Assembly: GCF_900115685.1 (NCBI RefSeq)
Contig: NZ_FOXJ01000013.1
Coordinates: 1 to 62,109, forward strand
Source of the DNA: Variovorax sp. 770b2
GTDB taxonomy: Bacteria; Pseudomonadota; Gammaproteobacteria; Burkholderiales; Burkholderiaceae_C
DNA: 62,109 nucleotides
Direction: 5' to 3'
A program made the translations under genes and the position numbers. Below the pieces are notes generated by a model. The model saw nothing but the letters and a program-made list of their open reading frames with translations. It made no database searches and was not told where the DNA came from. Positions within the stretch are counted from its first letter, which is position 1; each line of letters opens with the position of its first letter. This document shows, piece after piece, positions 50,780-58,628 of the stretch.

Positions 50780-51403
50780 TCACGCCGGCGAGGGCCGGCA
50801 GGTCACCGGGCCCAGGAGGTTGAGCGCGCTGCCGGTCGCGGCGCCGCCCTGCGCATTCTGCTGGCCGACCACCGCGCCCTGCGTCACCGTGAGGGCACAG
50901 GCGTGCGCGCCCATCACGATGCCGGTCTTCTCCGCGTCCACGGCGTTGAAGGCGAAGCGCCAGCGCTGCGCGTCGGGCGAGTGGAACAGCACCACCACGC
51001 CGACCGCGTTGGCGGTGCGCGGCACCGTCTCGGTCCAGGTGTATTGCTGGTCGGGAATCAGCGTGATCTCGCGGCTCTCGACGAGGTCGTCGCCCAGCTG
51101 CGTCTTGTCGCGTCCGGGGGTGACGAAGGCATCGAACGACGACTGGTAGAAGCCCGTCGTTTCCTTCAGCTTGTAGATGCGCACCACCACGGCGAGCGGG
51201 CGGTTGCGGCTGTCGGCGTTCAAGTTCTTGCCCGCCGCGATCGACATCGACACCTTGCGCGGCGGCTTCTGCGATTCGGGCAACTCGGGCTTCTTCAGGC
51301 CGCTCGCCTCCAGGGCGATGTTGGCGATCGCGAGGGCTGGAGAACTGCATCCGCCAAGCAACAGCGTCATCAGCAGGGCGCTAATTGTGATTAGTATTTT
51401 CAT
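50780..51403 (-). CDS. tssJ: T6SS outer-membrane lipoprotein TssJ
   Basis: A 207-residue lipoprotein with lipobox LGGC (Cys19). The transthyretin-like fold blocks are present: NRPLAVVVRIYKLKETTGF, DALFVTPGRD-like region, and SREITLIPDQQYTW. The C-terminal region is Ala/Gly/Gln-rich. It anchors the TssLM complex to the outer membrane. First gene of the minus-strand operon tssJ, tssK, tssL, tssA, transcribed from the AT-rich divergent region 51404-51604. Confidence 0.94.
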   Translation of the reverse strand: MKILITISALLMTLLLGGCSSPALAIANIALEASGLKKPELPESQKPPRKVSMSIAAGKNLNADSRNRPLAVVVRIYKLKETTGFYQSSFDAFVTPGRDKTQLGDDLVESREITLIPDQQYTWTETVPRTANAVGVVVLFHSPDAQRWRFAFNAVDAEKTGIVMGAHACALTVTQGAVVGQQNAQGGAATGSALNLLGPVTCRPSPA

Positions 51404-51543
51404 TGGATGGCGGATGTAACTAAATTCAAATAGTTGTCATTAGACTTAAATATTTAGCTGCAAAATTTCGCGATTAAGCAGTTTGCATTACGTGACTTCC
51501 GTTATTCAACGTAAGCGAATATGTAGTATCGTGTATTGTCATT

Positions 51544-51571
51544 GGTCGCAACTTAATGAATGATTGCGACC
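51544..51571. promoter_or_regulatory. Perfect inverted repeat GGTCGCAA-N12-TTGCGACC (candidate operator)
   Basis: Eight-base arms at 51544-51551 and 51564-51571 are separated by 12 nt. They overlap a possible promoter TTGTCA (51536-51541), 17-bp spacer, AATGAT (51559-51564) on the plus strand, a position suited to repression. It could also form a hairpin in the leader of the TPR lipoprotein mRNA. Confidence 0.55.
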
Positions 51572-51595
51572 TGCCAAAAAAAGTCAGATCCAAGC

Positions 51596-51600
51596 GGAGG
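51596..51600 (+). promoter_or_regulatory. Ribosome-binding site deciding the non-ATG start of the TPR lipoprotein
   Basis: GGAGG is 4 nt from GTG 51605 and 7 nt from TTG 51608. The TTG spacing is closer to ideal, so either may be used; both give the same signal peptide and lipobox. Confidence 0.55.
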
Positions 51601-51604
51601 GATT

Positions 51605-52291
51605 GTGTTGATTCGAAAGTACATGACTTGCACGATGATTGCTGGTGCCATCGCGGCCACCACCTTTCTGTCGGGCTGCACCACCACACCGGACGCCGCA
51701 GTCGCGCAGTCCACCGAAGCCTTCAACAAGAGCCTGGCGGAAGCCGATGCCGCCGCCGCTGCTGCCACCGGCGACAAGTCCGCCGCCATCCGCCAGTACC
51801 AGAAGATCGCCACCGACAACCCGACGCGCGGCGAGCCGTGGTCGCGCATCGCGCAGATCTACTTCAACGAAGGCCGCTACAGCCTGGCCATCTCGGCCGC
51901 CGAGGAAACGCTGCGCCGCGACCCCGCCAGCCGCCAGGCCAAGAGCATCACCGCCGTAGGGGGCCTGCGCCTGGCAGCCCGTTCCATCGAGGACCTGGGC
52001 AAGGACAGCACCCTGAGCGGCGATGCCAACGCCGACGCCTACCGCCTGGCCGCGCTGCTGCGCGAAACCCTGGGCCTCTCGGTGCTGGTGCCCGGCGCCG
52101 ACGCCAGGACGCCGGCGCGTCGTCCCGTGGCTTCCAATCCGTCGCCCGCACCGTCGCCTTCGACCTCGAGCGCCTCTCAGCCGACCCCGGTCGCCGCCGT
52201 GCGTCCGGCACCGGCGCCTGCACCCGCAGCCCGTCCTGCACCGGCTCCGCGCGCAGGTGGAAGCGCCAATCCATTCGACGCGCTCAAGTAA
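51605..52291 (+). CDS. TPR-containing lipoprotein, T6SS-associated
   Basis: A 228-residue predicted lipoprotein with lipobox LSGC (about residue 25). Residues about 60-120 contain a TPR-like pair: GDKSAAIRQYQKIATDNPTR and GEPWSRIAQIYFNEGRYSLA with AISAAEETLRRDPAS. The C-terminal ~60 residues are Pro/Ala/Ser-rich low complexity ending in NPFDALK. Start assignment uses GGAGG (51596-51600): GTG at 51605 or TTG at 51608 fit it, whereas the ATG at 51560 lies inside the operator and the ATG at 51623 is distant. First gene of the plus-strand arm, 123 nt before tssB. Confidence 0.78.
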   Translation: MLIRKYMTCTMIAGAIAATTFLSGCTTTPDAAVAQSTEAFNKSLAEADAAAAAATGDKSAAIRQYQKIATDNPTRGEPWSRIAQIYFNEGRYSLAISAAEETLRRDPASRQAKSITAVGGLRLAARSIEDLGKDSTLSGDANADAYRLAALLRETLGLSVLVPGADARTPARRPVASNPSPAPSPSTSSASQPTPVAAVRPAPAPAPAARPAPAPRAGGSANPFDALK

Positions 52292-52414
52292 TTCTTTTTG
52301 ACGCTTTGAATTGGTTGATTAAACCAAAGTAGTAATTTAAATGCGTGCGCTCTTTCAATAGGACGCACAAAGTAGTAATTCGTCTCTCAGTCTTATTCGG
52401 AAGGTATCGAAGCC

Positions 52415-52930
52415 ATGGCGACCAAAAGACAGAGCGTGCAAAAGCGCCTCCAGAAAGTGCGCCCGCCGCGCGTGCAGCTCACCTATGACGTCGAACTCGG
52501 TGACGCCATCGAGAAAAAGGAATTGCCGTTCGTCGTCGGCGTGGTTGCCGACCTGGCCGGCCAGTCCGAGGTGGAGCAGCCCAAGCTGAAGGATCGCAAG
52601 TTCGTCAATGTCGACCGCGACAACCTGGACGACGTGATGAAGGGCCTGGCCCCGCGCGCGGCCTACCAGGTGGAGAACAAGCTGGACCAGCGCGGCGGCA
52701 CCTTCGCCGTGGACCTGACGTTCAACTCGATGGAGGCCTTCTCGCCCGAGGCCGTGGTCGAGCAGATCGAGCCGCTCAAGCGCCTGCTCGACGCGCGCAC
52801 CAAGCTGGCGGACCTGCGCAACAAGATGGCCGGCAACAGCAAGCTGGAAGACCTGCTGGCCGACGTGCTGAACAACACCGAGCAGCTCCAGAGCCTGGGG
52901 CAGGGCGCCGGCAAGAAGGACGAAAGCTGA
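52415..52930 (+). CDS. tssB: T6SS contractile sheath small subunit TssB
   Basis: A 171-residue sheath protein (VipA). The canonical RPPRVQLTYDVELGDA, KKELPFVVGVVADLAGQ and FVNVDRDNLDDVMKGL are all present, along with the helical C-terminus that interacts with TssC. It assembles with TssC into the contractile tube that drives Hcp outward. tssC follows after 2 nt. Confidence 0.97.
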   Translation: MATKRQSVQKRLQKVRPPRVQLTYDVELGDAIEKKELPFVVGVVADLAGQSEVEQPKLKDRKFVNVDRDNLDDVMKGLAPRAAYQVENKLDQRGGTFAVDLTFNSMEAFSPEAVVEQIEPLKRLLDARTKLADLRNKMAGNSKLEDLLADVLNNTEQLQSLGQGAGKKDES

Positions 52931-52932
52931 AC

Positions 52933-54435
52933 ATGACTGCCCAAGCACTATCGTCATCGGGTGGCGCCTCTTCCTCCCAAGTTTCGCCCGAGGCTTCGGT
53001 CGACCTGCTCGACCAGATCGTCGAGAAGAGCAAGGTCGCCAAGTCCGACGCCGAGCACACGCGCGCCAAGGACTTGATCGGCGAGCTGGTCAGCCAGGTG
53101 CTCGAAGGCTCGGTGATCGTCTCGGACAACGTCTCGGCCATGATCGATGCCCGCGTGGCCGACCTGGACGCCCTCATCTCCGCGCAACTGAGCGCCGTGA
53201 TGCACGCGCCCGAGTTCCAGAAGCTGGAGAGCACGTGGCGAGGCCTGGAATACCTCGTGAAGGAAACGCCCACCGGCACGATGCTCAAGATCAAGGTCAT
53301 CAACGCCACCAAGCGCGACCTGATCCGCGACTTCAAGGCCGCCGTCGAGTTCGACCAGAGCGCGATGTTCAAGAAGGTCTACGAAGAAGAATTCGGCACC
53401 TTCGGCGGTGCGCCGTTCGGCGCGCTGGTCGGCGACTTCGCCGTCACCCGCCAGCCCGAGGACATGTACTTCCTGGACCAGATGGCGCACGTGGCCGCTG
53501 CCGCGCACGCGCCCTTCATCGGTGCCGCCTCGCCCGAGCTCTTGGGCCTGGAGAGCTTCGACGACCTGGGCAAGCCGCGCGACATGGCCAAGGTGTTCGA
53601 CACCGTCGAATACGCCAAGTGGAAGTCGTTCCGCGACTCCGAAGACTCGCGCTACGTGGGCCTCACGCTGCCGCGCTTCCTCGGGCGCCTGCCCTACCAC
53701 CCGCGCGAAGGCACGGTGGTGGACAGCTTCAACTTCGTGGAAGACGTGGACGGCACCGATCACTCCAAGTACCTCTGGTGCAACGCCGCCTGGGCGTTCG
53801 CCACGCGCCTGACGGCCGCGTTCGACGACTTCGGCTGGTGCGCGGCCATCCGCGGCGTGGAAGGCGGCGGCCTGGTCGAAGACCTGCCCACGCACACCTT
53901 CAAGACCGACGAGGGCGAGATCGCCCTGAAGTGCCCGACCGAGATCGCCATCACCGACCGGCGCGAGAAGGAACTGAGCGACCTGGGCTTCATTCCGCTC
54001 GTGCACTGCAAGAACTCCGACTACGCGGCCTTCTTCGGCGCGCAGTCGCTGCAAAAGCCCAAGAAGTACAACACCGACAGCGCCAACGCCAACGCGGTGC
54101 TCTCGGCGCAGCTGCAGTACATCTTCTCCGTGTCCCGCATCGCGCACTACCTGAAGGCCATGATGCGCGACAAGATCGGCAGCTTTGCCTCGGCGCACAA
54201 CGTCGAACAGTTCCTCAACCGCTGGATCGCGCAGTACGTGCTGCTCGACGACAACGCGACGCAGGAACAGAAGGCGCAATTCCCGCTGCGCGAAGCGTCC
54301 ATCCAGGTGGGCGAAGTGCCCGGCCGGCCTGGTGTCTACCGTGCGGTCGCCTTCCTGCGCCCGCACTTTCAACTGGATGAGCTGTCGATTTCACTGCGCT
54401 TGGTCGCCGATCTGCCGAAGTCAGTGAATAAGTAA
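52933..54435 (+). CDS. tssC: T6SS contractile sheath large subunit TssC
   Basis: A 500-residue sheath protein (VipB). The N-terminal helix region (LLDQIVEKSKVAKSDAEHTR) carries the ClpV-contacting segment. The body shows LESTWRGLEYLVKETPTG, FGGAPFGALVGDFAVTR, FLGRLPYHPREGTVVDSF and the C-terminal REASIQVGEVPGRPGVYRAV. Length is typical. It pairs with TssB encoded 2 nt upstream. Confidence 0.97.
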   Translation: MTAQALSSSGGASSSQVSPEASVDLLDQIVEKSKVAKSDAEHTRAKDLIGELVSQVLEGSVIVSDNVSAMIDARVADLDALISAQLSAVMHAPEFQKLESTWRGLEYLVKETPTGTMLKIKVINATKRDLIRDFKAAVEFDQSAMFKKVYEEEFGTFGGAPFGALVGDFAVTRQPEDMYFLDQMAHVAAAAHAPFIGAASPELLGLESFDDLGKPRDMAKVFDTVEYAKWKSFRDSEDSRYVGLTLPRFLGRLPYHPREGTVVDSFNFVEDVDGTDHSKYLWCNAAWAFATRLTAAFDDFGWCAAIRGVEGGGLVEDLPTHTFKTDEGEIALKCPTEIAITDRREKELSDLGFIPLVHCKNSDYAAFFGAQSLQKPKKYNTDSANANAVLSAQLQYIFSVSRIAHYLKAMMRDKIGSFASAHNVEQFLNRWIAQYVLLDDNATQEQKAQFPLREASIQVGEVPGRPGVYRAVAFLRPHFQLDELSISLRLVADLPKSVNK

Positions 54436-54519
54436 GAAGAAGGCGGATCAAGAGCGCGGCCGAGGGGCCGTGCATCAACACGTTAACTGTCGATTCAATC
54501 AACGAGAAGGGGAAGAAAC

Positions 54520-55032
54520 ATGAAAGATATCTACGTCAAATTCGGGAGCCCAGCCATCAACGGCGAGTCGCAGGACAAGGACCACAAGGACTGGGTCGAA
54601 GTGAGCTCCTGGCAGCACAGCATCGTGCAGCCGCGTTCGGCCACCGCATCGACCGCCGGTGGCCACACCGCCGAGCGCTGCGAGCACGGCGAAATGATCT
54701 TCACCAAGGACATGGACGTGGTGAGCCCGCTGCTGTATCAGCACGCGTCGGGCGGCACCACCTTCGACGAGGTGACGGTGCAGTTCTACCGCGCCGACGG
54801 CGAAGGCAAGCGCGTGCAGTACATGGAGATCAAGCTCAAGTACGTGCTGATCGCCAGCGTAAACCCCAAGGTCATGAGCACCGATGTGGCCAGCGTGCCG
54901 AGCGAGACCTTCTCGCTGAAGTACGCAGCCGTGCAGTGGAAGTACACGCAGCAAAAGATCGGCGGCAACCAGGGCGGCAACTCGCAAGGCGCCTGGAGCC
55001 TCACCAAGAACGACAAGACCTACTCGGTCTGA
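54520..55032 (+). CDS. hcp: T6SS tube protein Hcp (TssD)
   Basis: A 170-residue Hcp forming stacked hexameric rings of the inner tube. The start MKDIYVKFGSPAINGESQD, then DWVEVSSWQHSIVQPRS and the C-terminal KYAAVQWKYTQQKIGG are family-typical. A GAAGGGGAAG ribosome site lies upstream. It is followed by an intrinsic terminator, so hcp mRNA should exceed that of the downstream genes, which fits the large amounts of Hcp needed. Confidence 0.97.
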   Translation: MKDIYVKFGSPAINGESQDKDHKDWVEVSSWQHSIVQPRSATASTAGGHTAERCEHGEMIFTKDMDVVSPLLYQHASGGTTFDEVTVQFYRADGEGKRVQYMEIKLKYVLIASVNPKVMSTDVASVPSETFSLKYAAVQWKYTQQKIGGNQGGNSQGAWSLTKNDKTYSV

Positions 55033-55051
55033 CGCCCTTCGGGCAATGTCG

Positions 55052-55080
55052 ACCGCGGCGCGAGGCCGCGGTTTCTTTTT
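55052..55080 (+). terminator. Intrinsic terminator/attenuator after hcp
   Basis: ACCGCGGC (55052-55059) pairs with GCCGCGGT (55065-55072) around a GCGAG loop, followed by TTCTTTTT. It lies inside the T6SS operon between hcp and tssE and probably lowers expression of tssE onward relative to tssB, tssC and hcp. Confidence 0.85.
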
Positions 55081-55139
55081 GGCGCCGCGCCCACGCGCGG
55101 CGCCCTTGCCCGATATCCAAAGCACGAGGCGGCAGACCC

Positions 55140-55631
55140 ATGAATGGATTCGAACCGGGCTTGCTCGACAAGCTGTTCGATGACGACTGGCGCGGGCCGG
55201 CTTCGCCGGTGCTTCGGCACCTGTCGCTCGAAGAGGTCAAGAACATGGTCGCCCGCGATCTCGAATCCCTGCTCAACACGCGCATGGTCTTCGACGACGC
55301 GAAGCTCGCCACCTTTCCCGAGTGCCGGCGCTCCGTCGTGACCTACGGCCTGAGCGATTTCTCGGGCCTGAGCCTGGCGAGCCACTACGACCGCTCGTTC
55401 ATCTGCCGCTCGCTGGAGCAGGCCATTGCCCGCCACGAGTCGCGGCTGCGCGATGTCGTGGTGTCGCTCGAGGTCGATGGCCAGACCAGCACCAACATGC
55501 TCTATTTCGGAATCACCGCCTTGCTCGTGCTGCCCGAACTCGCCGAGCCGGTGAACTTCGACGCCATGCTGCAGCCCACGACGCTGCAGTACTCCATCAC
55601 GCGCGGCACCGGCAAGAGCCGGGCCGCCTAG
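55140..55631 (+). CDS. tssE: T6SS baseplate protein TssE (gp25-like)
   Basis: A 163-residue baseplate protein with the gp25/lysozyme-like fold. ARDLESLLNTRMVFDD (with the conserved ESLLNTR polymerisation motif), VVTYGLSDFSGLSLAS and LRDVVVSLE are typical. The ATG at 55140 follows ACGAGGCGG. It is 6 nt from tssF. Confidence 0.95.
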   Translation: MNGFEPGLLDKLFDDDWRGPASPVLRHLSLEEVKNMVARDLESLLNTRMVFDDAKLATFPECRRSVVTYGLSDFSGLSLASHYDRSFICRSLEQAIARHESRLRDVVVSLEVDGQTSTNMLYFGITALLVLPELAEPVNFDAMLQPTTLQYSITRGTGKSRAA

Positions 55632-55637
55632 GACACC

Positions 55638-57488
55638 ATGGACGAACTGCTGCCCTTCTACGAACGCGAGCTCGCCTTCCTGCGCAGCTACTCGCAGGAG
55701 TTCGCCAAGGGCTATCCCAAGATCGCGGCGCGCCTGGCCATCTCCGCCGACAGCAGCGAAGACCCGCACGTCGAGCGGATGATCCAGTCGTTCGCGCTGC
55801 TCACCGCGCGCATCAGCAAGAAGCTGGACGACGACTACCCCGAGCTCACCGAAGCGCTGCTCGAAGTGCTGTACCCGCACTACCTGCGGCCCTTTCCCTC
55901 TTGCTCGATCGCGCAGTTCGACGCCGGCGGCGCGGCGCTCGCCAAGCTGAGCAAGCCCGTCACCATTTCGCGCGGCACCGAGCTCACCTCGCAGCCGGTG
56001 CGCGGCGGCGCGTGCCGCTTTCGCAGCGTCTACGACGTGACGCTGGCCGCCGTGCAGGTGTCCAACGTGGTCTTCCATTCGGTGGTCAACGCACCCGCGC
56101 ATGCCTCGCTGCCGCGCAATGCGACGGGGTGCCTGTCGGTCACGCTGGAAGCCACCGGCGAGCAGAAGTCGCTCGGCACGCTCGCGCTCACCATGGCGCG
56201 CCTTCGCACCTTCATCGACGCCGAGCCTTCGCTCGCCACCGCGCTGGCCGATGCCATTTTCCTGAAGACGGCCGCCGTCTTCGTGGAGCCCGAGCGCAGC
56301 GGCAAGTGGACGCAGGTGCAGGGCGAGACGCTGCACCCCGTGGGCTTCGGCGAGGCCGATGCGCTCATCGAACTGCCGCCGCGCTCGCACCCCGCGTACC
56401 GCCTCCTGAGCGAGTACTTCGCGTTCCCCGAGAAGTTCAACTTCGTGGACATCGACCTGGCGAATGCGCTGCGCCACGTCGGCTCGTGCCGCTCGATCAC
56501 GCTGCACCTGGTGATGGCCGGCGTGCGCGCCGATTCGCCCGCGGCGCGGCTGCTCGAAGGCGTCTCCAGCCGGAACCTGCGGCTGGGCTGCACGCCCGTC
56601 ATCAACCTCTTCAAGCAGCGCAGCGATCCGATCCGCGTCACGCATGCCGCTGCCGCCTACCCGGTGGTGGCCGATGCGCGCCGGGCCTTCGGCTTCGAGG
56701 TCTACAGCATCGACTCGGTCAAGCTCGTGAAGCAGACCGCCGAGGGCGACGCCTACATCGAGTTCAGGCCTTTCTATTCGCTGCATCACGGCGAGCATCC
56801 GAAGGAAGCCGAGCACTACTGGTTCGCGCGGCGCAACGAGCTGGTGGCGCAGCGCAGCCCGGGCTACGAGACCGAGCTGTCGATCGTGGACATCGACTTC
56901 CAGCCCTCGCTGCCGCAGACCGAGACGCTGAGCATCGATCTCACCTGCACCAACCGCGACCTGCCGCATTCGCTGGCCTTCGGCCTGCCGGGTGGCGACC
57001 TGTTCATCGAGGGCAACTCGGTGGCGCGCTCGATCCGCATGCTGCGCCGCCCGACGCAGACGCTGCGCATGCCGCGCGGCAAGGGCGTGCAGTGGCGGCT
57101 GGTGTCGCACCTGTCGCTCAACCATCTGTCGCTGGCCACCAGCGGACTGCCGGCGCTCAAGGAGATGCTGCGCCTGTACGACCTCGGCCGCTCGGCCGTG
57201 TCGGCGCGACAGATCGAGGCCATCACCGGCATCGACCAGCAGGCCACCACGCAGTGGCTGCCGGGCAAGCCCTTTGCCACCTTCGTGCGCGGCATCGAGC
57301 TGAAGCTCACGGTCGACGAAGCGGGCTTCGTCGGCAGCAGCCTGCAGGCCTTCGCGCGCGTGATGGATCATTTCTTCGGTCTCTATGTGCACCTGAACAG
57401 CTTCACCCAGCTGGTGATCGTTTCGGCGCGCGACAAGGAGGAGCTGGTGCGATGCAAACCCCGCAGCGGCGAATCGATCCTGCTGTAG
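55638..57488 (+). CDS. tssF: T6SS baseplate protein TssF
   Basis: A 616-residue wedge protein. The N-terminal signature DELLPFYERELAFLRSYSQE and FAKGYPKIAARLAIS, then SFALLTARISKKLDDDYPEL, LLEVLYPHYLRPFPSCSIAQ and LVIVSARDKEELVRCKPRSG at the C-terminus are diagnostic. Full length. The last 37 nt overlap tssG in another frame. Confidence 0.96.
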   Translation: MDELLPFYERELAFLRSYSQEFAKGYPKIAARLAISADSSEDPHVERMIQSFALLTARISKKLDDDYPELTEALLEVLYPHYLRPFPSCSIAQFDAGGAALAKLSKPVTISRGTELTSQPVRGGACRFRSVYDVTLAAVQVSNVVFHSVVNAPAHASLPRNATGCLSVTLEATGEQKSLGTLALTMARLRTFIDAEPSLATALADAIFLKTAAVFVEPERSGKWTQVQGETLHPVGFGEADALIELPPRSHPAYRLLSEYFAFPEKFNFVDIDLANALRHVGSCRSITLHLVMAGVRADSPAARLLEGVSSRNLRLGCTPVINLFKQRSDPIRVTHAAAAYPVVADARRAFGFEVYSIDSVKLVKQTAEGDAYIEFRPFYSLHHGEHPKEAEHYWFARRNELVAQRSPGYETELSIVDIDFQPSLPQTETLSIDLTCTNRDLPHSLAFGLPGGDLFIEGNSVARSIRMLRRPTQTLRMPRGKGVQWRLVSHLSLNHLSLATSGLPALKEMLRLYDLGRSAVSARQIEAITGIDQQATTQWLPGKPFATFVRGIELKLTVDEAGFVGSSLQAFARVMDHFFGLYVHLNSFTQLVIVSARDKEELVRCKPRSGESILL

Positions 57489-58588
57489 CCGACCGGCTGC
57501 TGCGCGAACCGTACCGCTTCGAGTTCTTCCAGGCGGTGCGGCTGCTCGAGCTCGTGCTGCTGCGAAGGCAGGAGCGCGACGTGCACCAGCGCCTGGTGCC
57601 CGGCGAGCGCATGGTGCCGCGCTGGCTGCGCTTTCGCAGCTCGATGAGCCTCACCTTCCCGCCCAGCGAAATCGAGGCGCTGGCGGTGCGCGATGCGGTG
57701 GGCCAGCTGGTGTCGAGCGCCGAACTGTGCGAGCCCACGGTGAGCGAAGACGGCCACGAGGGCCATGGCTTGGGCCGCATCGAACTCACGCCTGCCTCCT
57801 TCGGGATGCTGGGCGTGTCGGGCGCCTTGCCCATCGTCTACACCGAGATGCTGATGCGCCGGGAGCAGCACCTGCGCGACAGCTCGGCGCGCGCGTTCCT
57901 GGATGTCTTCACCAACCGCGCCACCGCGCTCTTCTATGCGGCCTGGCGCAAGTACCGCCTGCCGCTGCACTACGAGCACGAGCGCAGCCGCGCCTACCTG
58001 CCGGTGCTGCTGTCGATGGCGGGGCTGGAGCACACGGCCCAGCGCGATCCGCTGACCGACGGCACGGGCACGGTGTTCGACGAAACCGTGGCCGGCTATG
58101 CCGCCGCGGTGCGCCACCGGCCGATGTCGGCCGCCTACCTGCAGCGCGTGCTGTCCGATTACTTTCGCAGCAACATCCGCATCGAGCAGTTCCTGGGCAA
58201 GTGGTACGACATGCCCGTGCAGCAGCGCTCGCGCCTGGGCGAAGGCAACGTGAGCCTCGGGCAGAACGCGATGGCGGGCGAACGCATCTGGCAGCGCGAC
58301 CTGCGCATACGCCTGTGGATCGGCCCGCTCAAGCGCAGCGCGCTGCGCGAGTTCTTTCCGGGCCGCGCGCATGCGAAGGCGCTCGAAAAAATGCTGGCGC
58401 TGCTCGCGGGTGTGACCTGCGAGTACGAGGTGCGTCTGATCCTGGCGCGCGAGGAAGTGGCCGCCGTGCAGCTGAGCGACGGCGGCGGCAGCCACCTCGG
58501 CTGGGACAGCTTCATCGCCACCGGCCAGGCCGAGAGCGACCGCAGCGACACCCAGTACGAACTCCAGCCGCTGCAGCAGCGGCAGTGA
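57452..58588 (+). CDS. tssG: T6SS baseplate protein TssG
   Basis: A 378-residue baseplate wedge partner of TssF. Family blocks are RLLREPYRFEFFQAVRLLEL, SSMSLTFPPSEIEAL, LTPASFGMLGVSGALPIVYT and FLDVFTNRATALFYAAWRKY with LGKWYDMPVQQRSRLG. It begins at ATG 57452 inside the 3' end of tssF (37-nt overlap), so translation is coupled. Confidence 0.95.
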   Translation: MQTPQRRIDPAVADRLLREPYRFEFFQAVRLLELVLLRRQERDVHQRLVPGERMVPRWLRFRSSMSLTFPPSEIEALAVRDAVGQLVSSAELCEPTVSEDGHEGHGLGRIELTPASFGMLGVSGALPIVYTEMLMRREQHLRDSSARAFLDVFTNRATALFYAAWRKYRLPLHYEHERSRAYLPVLLSMAGLEHTAQRDPLTDGTGTVFDETVAGYAAAVRHRPMSAAYLQRVLSDYFRSNIRIEQFLGKWYDMPVQQRSRLGEGNVSLGQNAMAGERIWQRDLRIRLWIGPLKRSALREFFPGRAHAKALEKMLALLAGVTCEYEVRLILAREEVAAVQLSDGGGSHLGWDSFIATGQAESDRSDTQYELQPLQQRQ

Positions 58589-58628
58589 TCTTTCAACGAA
58601 CAAGACCGACAGAAGACAACCACCGTTC

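Larger units (their letters stand above)
51404..51604. promoter_or_regulatory. AT-rich divergent control region of the T6SS
   Basis: The 200-bp spacer between tssJ (minus) and the TPR lipoprotein (plus) is strikingly AT-rich: the line 51421-51480 has 16 G or C in 60 bases against about 40 in core T6SS genes. It contains several TAAAT/ATATTTA tracts and must hold promoters for both T6SS arms. Such islands are usual H-NS/MvaT-type silencing targets; this role is inference. No convincing sigma-54 (-24/-12) promoter was seen. Confidence 0.75.

Noticed and set aside
51404..51604. Sigma-54 promoter for the T6SS
   Set aside because: No GG and GC pair with proper -24/-12 spacing was found in the spacer on either strand.
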